Below, piece after piece: positions 56,530 through 64,000 of a stretch of 64,000 bases of DNA. The notes under the pieces are model-generated. The model was not told the origin of the DNA, made no database searches, and saw only the letters and a list, made by a program, of their open reading frames with translations. Origin of the DNA: Bradyrhizobium cosmicum (lineage in GTDB: Bacteria > Pseudomonadota > Alphaproteobacteria > Rhizobiales > Xanthobacteraceae); the NCBI RefSeq assembly GCF_007290395.2, contig NZ_CP041656.2:496001-560000 (forward strand), read 5' to 3'. A program made the position numbers and the translations under genes. Position 1 is the first letter of the stretch. Each line of letters opens with the position of its first letter.

Positions 56530-57179
56530 TGGCTTATTCAGTCAAGGAACTCTTCTACACCTTGCAGGGCGAGGGCGCCCAATCCGGGCGAGCGGCAGTC
56601 TTCTGTCGCTTTGCGGGTTGTAATCTGTGGTCCGGTCGAGAGTCAGATCGAGCCTCCGCCATATGCAAATTTTGCGACACCGACTTCGTGGGAACAGACG
56701 GGGAGGGTGGTGGAAAGTTCGAAACGCCTGCTGCGCTGGCGCGTACCATTGACCTCGTCTGGAAGGGAGATCGGGCTTGGACTAATGCATCGGATCGCAA
56801 GTATGTTGTGATGACGGGGGGCGAGCCGCTTCTGCAGCTAGATGCCGACCTGCTGCGGGAGGTAAAGGCGCTGGGATTTGAGGTTGCGATCGAAAGCAAT
56901 GGAACGCTTCCGGCTCTCCCGGGCATCGACTGGATTTGCGTAAGCCCGAAGGCGGGCAGCCGGTTGGTGCAGCAGAAGGGCAATGAGCTCAAGCTGGTTT
57001 TCCCACAACAAAACGCAAAGCCAAGCGCCTTTGAGCATCTACATTTTGAGCATTTCTTTTTACAACCAATGGATGGCCCGGACAGAGCTTTGAACACGAA
57101 GCTCGCGGTAGAGTATTGCCTCGAAAATCCGAGTTGGCGCGTGAGCCTGCAAACACACAAGCTTATGGGGATCCCATGA
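56529..57179 (+). CDS. queE: 7-carboxy-7-deazaguanine synthase
   Basis: The 216-residue radical SAM enzyme ring-contracts 6-carboxytetrahydropterin to carboxydeazaguanine. It begins AYSVKELFYTLQGEGAQSGRAAVFCRFAGCNLW, and its iron-sulphur motif is CX14CX2C (CNLW ... ICKFCDTDF), the long-spacing form known in some QueE proteins. VMTGGEPLLQLD supplies the SAM-binding GGE. Its ATG overlaps the queC stop by one base (TGATG). Confidence 0.95.
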   Translation: MAYSVKELFYTLQGEGAQSGRAAVFCRFAGCNLWSGRESDRASAICKFCDTDFVGTDGEGGGKFETPAALARTIDLVWKGDRAWTNASDRKYVVMTGGEPLLQLDADLLREVKALGFEVAIESNGTLPALPGIDWICVSPKAGSRLVQQKGNELKLVFPQQNAKPSAFEHLHFEHFFLQPMDGPDRALNTKLAVEYCLENPSWRVSLQTHKLMGIP

Positions 57180-57607
57180 ATAGACATATCGAGGTCGACA
57201 AGTTCAGTTCAGATCAGGCCTCGGCTGAACCAGCCACTTTGTCGGAGACCCGGGTCATGACGCGGATTGGTCGTACCTATCGTTTCGAAGCAGCCCACCA
57301 TCTGCCGAAGGTGCCCGATGGCCACAAGTGCAAGAACATGCACGGTCACAATTATCGAATTGAGGTGGTCTTATCCGGAAAGCTGGATGAGCGCGGCTTT
57401 GTTGCTGACTTTGCAGAGATGGATGCGGACGTATTTCCTCTGATCAGGCAGGTGGACCATCGAGTTTTGAATGATGTGCCTGGTCTCGAAAATCCCACCG
57501 CAGAAGTCATCGCTGCATGGTTTTTGGCGCGAATTGCCAATTGTGAAAGCGTCAGAGTCTACGAGAACGATGATTGTTGGGCAGAAATTTCTTCGCCCGC
57601 TCGATGA
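57176..57607 (+). CDS. queD: 6-carboxy-5,6,7,8-tetrahydropterin synthase
   Basis: The 143-residue product turns dihydroneopterin triphosphate into carboxytetrahydropterin for QueE. It has FEAAHHLPKVPDGHKCKNMHGHNYRIEV with the catalytic Cys and zinc histidines, and DHRVLNDVPGLENPTAEVIAAWF later. About 27 residues before MTRIGRTYRFEAAHH are not in the family, so translation could instead start at 57257. Its ATG overlaps the queE stop (ATGA). No folE gene is in the window, so dihydroneopterin triphosphate must come from folE elsewhere. Confidence 0.94.
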   Translation: MNRHIEVDKFSSDQASAEPATLSETRVMTRIGRTYRFEAAHHLPKVPDGHKCKNMHGHNYRIEVVLSGKLDERGFVADFAEMDADVFPLIRQVDHRVLNDVPGLENPTAEVIAAWFLARIANCESVRVYENDDCWAEISSPAR

Positions 57608-57806
57608 GCATGCTATTGGTTCGACTGTTTTTAGGCTTTCTTGTGTGCAGTGCAGTACGGGCGCGCTCTCGAACTGAGCGGGCCAGAACTGCATTGGATC
57701 GTATCTCCTAGCGCCCCCTCCAGTTGTACATCCGCAAATACTCTAGCGTGGTACCGCCGATCAGTGCATTCTCGGGTTTTGGAGTGGTGAGCGGGAACGC
57801 CTGGAT

Positions 57807-60107
57807 ATGGCTAGTGGGTTAAGCGGATCTACGATTAAGTCTTGGTTTCAGTATAGGTGCGAAAGGAAGACTCGCTACGAGACGATGGATCCCGCGGAGC
57901 TAGCCGCGGTGCCGGTAGCGAAGGACAACCGAGAGAACCGATGGGCTATCCTCGGGGTCGATTTCGAGGAACGGGTGGTTCAGCGCCTCTCTCAAGAGAA
58001 GGTCGTTCTTCGGCCGCCTAAGGGGGATAAGGAAGGTCTACGTGAAGGCTTGGCCGCTGAATTCTTGCGCGGGAGAGGCAACGCGGACTACGCGGCCCAA
58101 CTAAAGTTAAAGCCTCGACTGCGGCCAGCTTGGCTCGGAAACAACCTGGAACTGCGCCGAAGCTTTGCCGATCTCGTCTGTCGCACCACGGTGAGGGGTA
58201 AGGCAAACTTTCGAATAATCGATGTTAAGGCAACTCGGAGCGCAAGAGCGTTCCACAAGATGCAAGTGGCTTTTTATGCGCTCTTGCTTGACGCGGTGAT
58301 CAACGAAAATGCAATCGTCGGCGAAATCGATCCCGAGGGCGAAATCTGGCGAATACCTGACGATGGTGACGCTGAAGGAGATCGTTGGCAGGTTGAGAGC
58401 TTTGCGATTGAGCCATACAAGAGGTTAGTACGCGAGTTTTGTGCCAACACTCTGTCTGAGATCGCGTCTAAACCGGTTAGGCCGGGACAAGACGAAACGT
58501 TCTTTCACGTCTATTTCAAATGCGAGCAGTGTGCATACTTGCCCCATTGCATTCAGGCAGTGGACCGCGATCGTCCTGCTTACTTGCGTGATGTTTCAGC
58601 CGTTCCAGGCTTGAGCCACGAGGCCAAGCGTACCCTGATTTCGATGGGTGGTAAGACCGTTGCCCAATTAGCCGAGATGGGTGCAGGCATCGGACGTATG
58701 GACGGTGCCGGTTGGTCCTTATCTCGCCGCGCGGAGACCCTTATCGCTCGCGCACAGGCAATGCGCGATGACAAAGTCGCTCCAGGTTCGGAATCGCACA
58801 CATTCTTAATGCCGCCTCGAACGGACGCAGCGCTGTATCTAGCGGCCGATCAGGATCCAGTAGACGACGGCCTTGTTACCTTGGGTTATTTATATGTGCG
58901 AGGCGACATCACGCGCCAATTGATAAAAGTGCTACCAACCGCCGATCGCAAAGCCGAAGCGAACGCTCTTGTTGAAATCTTCAGCCAGCTGATTTCTGAT
59001 CTGCGTGAGATCGATGCTCACAATGCCTCCCTGCCTGGCGGACCGAGCAACCCAGCTTCAATCTTCTCTCATATATTTGTATACGAGGCTGCAGAAGGTG
59101 TTGGCTTGCAAAATGCAGTGAAGCGCCATCTCGACGATCCGAGAGTGCGACATGGACTGCTCGACATGGTGCGGTTGTTTCCGCCTGACGAGATTGTACC
59201 TGAGCCCGAGTTTCGCGGGATGCAGCATCTCCCGGCTACTGCACTGAGGTCTGTAATTGAGCAGCTTTTCGCGCTGCCAGTAACGGTTTCGTACGACCTA
59301 CGCCAAGTGTCGGATGCCCTGCAGAGAAATGGGTTTATCGGCAACGCGTACAGCCCCAACGATCTCTTCCATCGTCCGTTCTCTTCCCTTTTGTCAATCG
59401 ATGTTTCGCGAGCACTTCGGGAGGGGCGACCTGGATGTCCCACTATCGATCAAATCGAATCCGACGTGGCTGCGCGTCTTCAAGCTACTCATGCTGCCGC
59501 GGAATGGCTTCGCTCAGAGCACCGCCGGCGGATTCAGGCTGGTGAGCGAGCGATGTTGCGGCTTAACAAGCAGCCATTTCGAATGCAGGCCACATTCGAT
59601 CCACTTGCTGTAGCGGATCTCGATATGCTTCGTGCTTTCGAGCTCCTCGAGAATCGCTCAGGCCTGCTTGAGACGATGATCAAGCTAGCTCAGCCGACGC
59701 GAGTTCGACGGGAGGCTGGGCGCGCCATCGGGCCCATGCGCCTGTTGAACGTATACAAGTACGCACGAAGCGTAGTGATATTCTTATCCGCACCGCCAGA
59801 TGCCCTAGATGATGAAATCGCCGCCGGTGCATTCGGTCTTATTCTTAGTAACGGCGAACCTGAGTACGTGCTCGAGCCGCGAATGTGGCCTCAGATCTCC
59901 TGTGAATTGCTGGATCCCAAGCCGAACGACACCACAAACCTGCGGCGGGTGCGAGTGTTTCGGCCCAATTTCGAAAGTGCCGTATTCCAGGAAATGATGC
60001 GGCGGATTGGGGAGGAGGGATGGTTTCTTGACCGGAGCTTCGTAGACCTTAACACGGCGAAGGCCGACAACTTTATCAGCTTTCTGGCTCAGTCGGGTGC
60101 GGCATGA
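57807..60107 (+). CDS. RecB/Cas4-like iron-sulphur PD-(D/E)XK nuclease (TM0106-like)
   Basis: The 766-residue product has the PD-(D/E)XK core in residues 115-160: SFADLVC, FRIIDVKAT (Asp139, Lys141) and KMQVAFYALLLDA (Gln153). Cysteines at 18 and at 239, 242 and 248 (C-x2-C-x5-C) match the four-Cys iron-sulphur site of Cas4, AddB and Dna2. The C-terminal 500 residues, with YLAADQDPVDDGLVTLGYLY, look like the domain seen after TM0106 nucleases, which in other organisms are fused to an SF1 helicase. Here the helicase is a separate next gene, overlapping by four bases (ATGA). Confidence 0.82.
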   Translation: MASGLSGSTIKSWFQYRCERKTRYETMDPAELAAVPVAKDNRENRWAILGVDFEERVVQRLSQEKVVLRPPKGDKEGLREGLAAEFLRGRGNADYAAQLKLKPRLRPAWLGNNLELRRSFADLVCRTTVRGKANFRIIDVKATRSARAFHKMQVAFYALLLDAVINENAIVGEIDPEGEIWRIPDDGDAEGDRWQVESFAIEPYKRLVREFCANTLSEIASKPVRPGQDETFFHVYFKCEQCAYLPHCIQAVDRDRPAYLRDVSAVPGLSHEAKRTLISMGGKTVAQLAEMGAGIGRMDGAGWSLSRRAETLIARAQAMRDDKVAPGSESHTFLMPPRTDAALYLAADQDPVDDGLVTLGYLYVRGDITRQLIKVLPTADRKAEANALVEIFSQLISDLREIDAHNASLPGGPSNPASIFSHIFVYEAAEGVGLQNAVKRHLDDPRVRHGLLDMVRLFPPDEIVPEPEFRGMQHLPATALRSVIEQLFALPVTVSYDLRQVSDALQRNGFIGNAYSPNDLFHRPFSSLLSIDVSRALREGRPGCPTIDQIESDVAARLQATHAAAEWLRSEHRRRIQAGERAMLRLNKQPFRMQATFDPLAVADLDMLRAFELLENRSGLLETMIKLAQPTRVRREAGRAIGPMRLLNVYKYARSVVIFLSAPPDALDDEIAAGAFGLILSNGEPEYVLEPRMWPQISCELLDPKPNDTTNLRRVRVFRPNFESAVFQEMMRRIGEEGWFLDRSFVDLNTAKADNFISFLAQSGAA

Positions 60108-63100
60108 CGGTACGCGATGATGTCGTCAAGTTTCTGCGCGATCCGTTGGGATTTTCGGCATCCGTGCAGGATCCTGATGTCTGGCTCGCTGGTCTGGAAT
60201 CTTACGCGTTGCCTTGGATTGCTGCAAAGGCAGACCGGCCATTACGTCCGGCCCAGGAAGCCGCTTGGCGGGGTCTTGCAACATGTCGATCTGGATTGGT
60301 GCTTGGACCGCCAGGGACTGGTAAGACCCATTTGCTCTCGTGGCTCGTGGCTGGCTACGCGCCAGCCCGACGCGCCGTCGGTTTGCCGGCCAGGACGTTT
60401 GTAACCGCCTTTACAAAGAACGCGATCGGAAACGTGCTTGATGCCGTCGTAAGCCGGCAGGAAATGCATGAACCCAATGCTCCCCGTCCTATATATTTTG
60501 GCTCGGAACCCGCAGCTGGTTTATCCGCGGGTGTTGACGTCATGGGCCGCGGTGACGAGGCAGATCTGTTCGCAGCACTCGCAAGTGGTCGCGCTGTTAT
60601 TGGGGCAACAATTTGGTCCCTATACCGCTTGCTTGATTCTGGTCGCGCGCCAGACGCGGAAGGTCCGACTGCTCCCTTGTTCGACCTGATCTGCATCGAT
60701 GAAGCATCGCAAATGGTTCTTGGGCAGGGGTTGATGGCGCTTGGAGGATTAGCCCCCGGTGGACGCGTCATCGTCTCCGGAGACGATCAGCAGCTCCCGC
60801 CGGTACGTGCGGCTCGCGAGCTTGCAGTTGGGGGACGCCAGATGGGAGGTTCCCTGTACGCGTTCATGAAGTCTGCGACCGCTAGAGAGTTCGCTCTCGA
60901 AGAGACCTTCCGGCTCAATCAACCGCTGGCGGATTTTCCAGAACAGAAGTTCTATCCCGGTCGGTATGTGTCAGCTAACCCCACGTCCAGGCTCGTGCTG
61001 CGAGACGGGTGGATGGACGGTTTGGATCACGTAACCCGATTGGCGCTCGATCCTGCGTACCCAGTAGTCGTTCTACTTCATGACGGGCCGACGGCATCGA
61101 CCTCCAATGCATTTGAGGCGGCCCTGTCCTCTCGATTCGCAACCGCGCTCGCGTCCCGTTCAGTAGACAAGAATGGCCAACAGATATCGCCTGATCAGTT
61201 TTGGTCTAGGTTGACTGCCATCGTAAGTCCTCACCGCGCACAAAACGCACTAATCAGAAATTTACTCCCAGAAGACTTGAGGCCTGACGCGTTCGTTGAG
61301 ACGGTAGACCGAATCCAGGGTAAGGAGCGAGATGTTGTCATCCTTTCGTATTGCGTGGGTGATCCAGAGTTTGCCTTAGCTGAGGCCGAGTTCATCTTCT
61401 CGCCAGAGCGTCTAAACGTCTCGATTACCCGCGCCCGACATAAGCTGATCATGCTCGTCAGCAAGAGGTTGTTGGATGCCGTACCAACAGAGCAAGAGTT
61501 GATGGACAATGCCGAGACTTTACGAGAATTTGTATTCTCTTGTATTGCTGCTGCGGATGTACAAGTCGACGGCCCGGGGGGGCGTCTTGTTAATGTACAG
61601 ATTCGTTTGCGAGGTTTCCCAGGCGAGATAACCTCGGTTGACGATGTCAGTGACGATGTCAGTCAAGCCTCGCCAAAGCCGGATGTAACCCCTATCCTAA
61701 CACCACAGCTAGAGGGTGTGCTTGCAGCAATTCGTCAGGTTGTTGCTCAAAGGAACAGGGCCTCCGCACCCTTATCTGCAGTCAAAAGGAGACTTGCGCG
61801 GCAAGATGACGTGTTTGGCGATGCCCGCTCACTTCATCAAATTGGCTGGGTCTCGCTCCAGCAGCCAAAAAGCCAATATGGATACTTTTGGTCGGCTGCC
61901 CCCTTCGATAAGCCCAGGCGGGTCTATTCGATCGATCTCGACTCGGTCCGAAGTCGGATCGCCGTGATTGTCCGAGAGTCGAAATCGGGCCGCTACTGCT
62001 TCTACGACCGCGTGCGAGACAGATTTTCTTGGATGACGGCAGAGGGAGAGGACGCGCTCCTGCCGGTCTTGAAGCAATTACAAGCTGAGCAAGTCATCAT
62101 CTTTGGTGACTTCAAAGGATCTCGGACAATCGCGTTGGCTCAGCAGCCAGACGCAGCGGCCCACCTGCCCGCTCCCCCAGCGATTGACCCCCCGGGTGAC
62201 GCTGACTTTGAAATACTTAACCGGATCGAGGATATTGAAGCGGCCCGGATCAACTTTGGCGTGGTCGAAACCTGGATTTCCGTTGTCGAACTCGCACGAA
62301 GTTTGAATTGTGCGATCGACCCACTGACTGAAGCTCTGGCCCGCTTGGAAGCCAACGGATACCTCATGTTAGCTTCCGAGGGACGTGTCCGCAGCCGAGT
62401 TGCTGAGATTGCGCGCGAGGTTCGTCATGTTAAGCAGAGGTTTCGATCAGACGACGCAGGCCGGCGGCCGTACCTCGTACGAGGCCTGAAGGTAGAGTTC
62501 AAGGACCGTACAAAGCCCGCACGCGATCTCGCAATTAGCGAGGTGTTTGAGAGAGCTTCGAACGAAGCTGACTCGGAGCAGCGCTCAGCTCTGAATGGCC
62601 TGGAACGCGCATTGACTAGGATTTGGGGTCCGCAGGCCGCCCTTGCGCAATTCCAAGAGCGGGGCCTTAGGTTGGGTCTTGCTGCTTGGCGAGGTGAAGC
62701 AAATCCAACCATTGCAATTGCCGCCGATACCGGGTCAGGAAAAACCGAGGCGGCTTGTTTGCCGCTGATTGCCGGGGCTTTAGCGGATCGCATAAAAGGC
62801 GTGAGAGGAACCCGTGCTATTCTCGCCTATCCAAGAATCCGCTTGGTAGCCAATCAGTCACAACGCCTAGCGACCTATCTTGCAGCCTGTTCCAATGCAG
62901 CTGATCTACCTTTGCTCACCTTGGGACTTCAGGTGAAGGATGTCCCTGATACGTTCAAGGGCATGCATCCGCGCTATCAAGAACTTTGGCCTACGGTTGG
63001 AACAGATGCGTTTAGATTTCCATTCTTTGCTTGCCCAAACTGCGGGCAAGCGCTCAATCTGCTAGTTGACGAAGGCTTAGACGGGGCTGATCAACTAGTT

Positions 63101-64000
63101 TGCGTGCGAGGGGATTGGCGGTTTGATGGATGGATAGGATCCAAAGAGAAGCTCCGCTCGCAGCCCCCGGCATTTTTCTTGCCAACGACGGATAGCTTGC
63201 ACCAATGGATGCACGACGTTCGCGCGGGCAAAATCTTTGGCGATGACCCGCACTTCGCCTCGCCGCGCGCGATATTGGCCGATGAGATACATCTCTACAC
63301 TCATATTCATGGCGCCCAAGTAGGTGTGGCTTTGCGACGCGTTGCAGCCAGATCAAAGGTCAACGATCCCCTAAAGAGGGACGTCATAGCCATCGGGATG
63401 AGCGCGACAATGGGAAATCCATCGCGAGCCTGGGGTCGTCTCATTGGGCGTGACGAAGTAACGGTTATACGACCAGAAGGCGGGGAGCTTCGCCCCTCAC
63501 CGAGAGGAAGAGAGTACTTTTTCTTTGTTCAGCCGAGTGTTGAATCACGCGGAGCGGATATTGCCGGTGCGTCGACTACGATTCAGAGCCTTATGTGCCT
63601 TGGCCATGGAATGCGCAGGCGTACGGGAGACGAAGGCGGATATCGAGCGCTCGTATTTTTCGACTCAATTGACAAGATGCGTCGCCTGCATGGCGCATAC
63701 ATTGATGCGGAGGAGGGCAGAGACCTCGCGGCATATAGGATCACAGCCTTCGGAGATGATGCTCAGGGTGCGCCTCAGACCGAATGCTGCCGAGACCCCG
63801 TTGGGTGCGATCGTTTTCGAGATGGCGAATGCTGGTGGTTTGCAGCCAACGACGATCGTCAATACGGCGCTAGCGGTTACCGCCCACCGGGGACCCCCCT
63901 AAGAGTAGCGCGCGCGCCAATATATTCCGGTACAAGCGGAGACGCGGAGGCCTTGGTGAAGGGCTCGGACGTCGTTTTTGCGACGTCATCTCTCGAAGTC
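60104..64000 (+). CDS. Giant SF1-SF2 double helicase, 3' end beyond window (partial)
   Basis: The frame is open without a stop for 1299 codons from ATG 60104, checked by codon to the window end. N-terminal SF1 helicase of Dna2/UPF1 type: Walker A GPPGTGKT (68-75), DEASQM (199-204), GDDQQLPPV, TVDRIQGKERDVVIL and RLNVSITRARH (436-446). A middle region of about 400 residues links to an SF2 helicase: TGSGKTEA (876-883), CPNC (977-980), DEIH (1060-1063), GMSATMG (1099-1105) and FATSSLEV at the edge. The linker carries a 12-base tandem repeat near 61642 giving DDVSDDVS. It may play the restriction part of the Dpd-type system; DpdJ-like homology of the second half is possible. Confidence 0.85.
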   Translation, partial: MTVRDDVVKFLRDPLGFSASVQDPDVWLAGLESYALPWIAAKADRPLRPAQEAAWRGLATCRSGLVLGPPGTGKTHLLSWLVAGYAPARRAVGLPARTFVTAFTKNAIGNVLDAVVSRQEMHEPNAPRPIYFGSEPAAGLSAGVDVMGRGDEADLFAALASGRAVIGATIWSLYRLLDSGRAPDAEGPTAPLFDLICIDEASQMVLGQGLMALGGLAPGGRVIVSGDDQQLPPVRAARELAVGGRQMGGSLYAFMKSATAREFALEETFRLNQPLADFPEQKFYPGRYVSANPTSRLVLRDGWMDGLDHVTRLALDPAYPVVVLLHDGPTASTSNAFEAALSSRFATALASRSVDKNGQQISPDQFWSRLTAIVSPHRAQNALIRNLLPEDLRPDAFVETVDRIQGKERDVVILSYCVGDPEFALAEAEFIFSPERLNVSITRARHKLIMLVSKRLLDAVPTEQELMDNAETLREFVFSCIAAADVQVDGPGGRLVNVQIRLRGFPGEITSVDDVSDDVSQASPKPDVTPILTPQLEGVLAAIRQVVAQRNRASAPLSAVKRRLARQDDVFGDARSLHQIGWVSLQQPKSQYGYFWSAAPFDKPRRVYSIDLDSVRSRIAVIVRESKSGRYCFYDRVRDRFSWMTAEGEDALLPVLKQLQAEQVIIFGDFKGSRTIALAQQPDAAAHLPAPPAIDPPGDADFEILNRIEDIEAARINFGVVETWISVVELARSLNCAIDPLTEALARLEANGYLMLASEGRVRSRVAEIAREVRHVKQRFRSDDAGRRPYLVRGLKVEFKDRTKPARDLAISEVFERASNEADSEQRSALNGLERALTRIWGPQAALAQFQERGLRLGLAAWRGEANPTIAIAADTGSGKTEAACLPLIAGALADRIKGVRGTRAILAYPRIRLVANQSQRLATYLAACSNAADLPLLTLGLQVKDVPDTFKGMHPRYQELWPTVGTDAFRFPFFACPNCGQALNLLVDEGLDGADQLVCVRGDWRFDGWIGSKEKLRSQPPAFFLPTTDSLHQWMHDVRAGKIFGDDPHFASPRAILADEIHLYTHIHGAQVGVALRRVAARSKVNDPLKRDVIAIGMSATMGNPSRAWGRLIGRDEVTVIRPEGGELRPSPRGREYFFFVQPSVESRGADIAGASTTIQSLMCLGHGMRRRTGDEGGYRALVFFDSIDKMRRLHGAYIDAEEGRDLAAYRITAFGDDAQGAPQTECCRDPVGCDRFRDGECWWFAANDDRQYGASGYRPPGTPLRVARAPIYSGTSGDAEALVKGSDVVFATSSLEV

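Overview
The window looks like a chromosome segment of a Bradyrhizobium-type alphaproteobacterium. It has very high GC, typical rhizobial gene families (RND efflux, AsmA, CO-dehydrogenase-like oxidoreductase, homogentisate pathway, chemoreceptors, otsBA), and dispersed palindromic intergenic elements of the kind common in that genus. This is inferred from gene content; no species can be named from sequence alone.

Region A (1 to about 36.4 kb) is core-like. It holds a truncated Cache-HAMP-GAF sensor at the left edge, an AsmA-like protein, a Crp/Fnr regulator, an RND efflux pump with its adaptor, an OmpA-like protein, and a caspase-fold/TPR protein that has lost both catalytic residues. Next comes an aromatic catabolism block: lactonase-like MBL protein, MarR regulator with a palindromic operator, FAD hydroxylase, DUF2783 protein, MBL hydrolase, homogentisate dioxygenase, fumarylacetoacetase, Lrp regulator and 4-hydroxyphenylpyruvate dioxygenase. 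It covers tyrosine degradation from 4-hydroxyphenylpyruvate to fumarate and acetoacetate, except for a recognisable maleylacetoacetate isomerase. Then come a CoA-transferase/racemase, a three-subunit form II CoxSML-like molybdenum hydroxylase, two tandem chemoreceptors with nearly identical signalling halves, an MFS transporter and trehalose synthesis genes (otsB, otsA).

Region B (about 36.6 to 51 kb) starts at an intact tRNA-Ser(GGA) and a degraded tRNA-Thr-like 3' end, and looks acquired. It carries an OLD-family ATPase/nuclease, an HNH endonuclease, an alpha/beta hydrolase joined to a membrane segment and leucine-rich region, small membrane proteins, a large serine recombinase with its usual companions (DUF2924, excisionase-like HTH, KorB-like HTH), and phage remnants: HTH protein, ParB-methyltransferase fusion and P27-type terminase small subunit without a large subunit.

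Region C (51.3 kb to the right edge) is the most interesting part. It is a tightly packed, mostly overlapping operon resembling the Dpd system, which puts 7-deazaguanine derivatives into DNA. It encodes a candidate preQ0-processing protein (DUF6884/ArcS-like), two DGQHR-domain (DndB/DpdB-type) proteins flanking a DpdA-type transglycosylase, QueC, QueE and QueD to make preQ0, a Cas4/Dna2-like iron-sulphur PD-(D/E)XK nuclease, and a giant protein joining an SF1 (UPF1/Dna2-like) helicase to an SF2 (DEIH-box) helicase, still open at the window end. The likely logic is that the que genes make preQ0, DpdA with the DGQHR proteins inserts it into DNA, the first protein may convert it, and the nuclease and helicases attack unmodified DNA.
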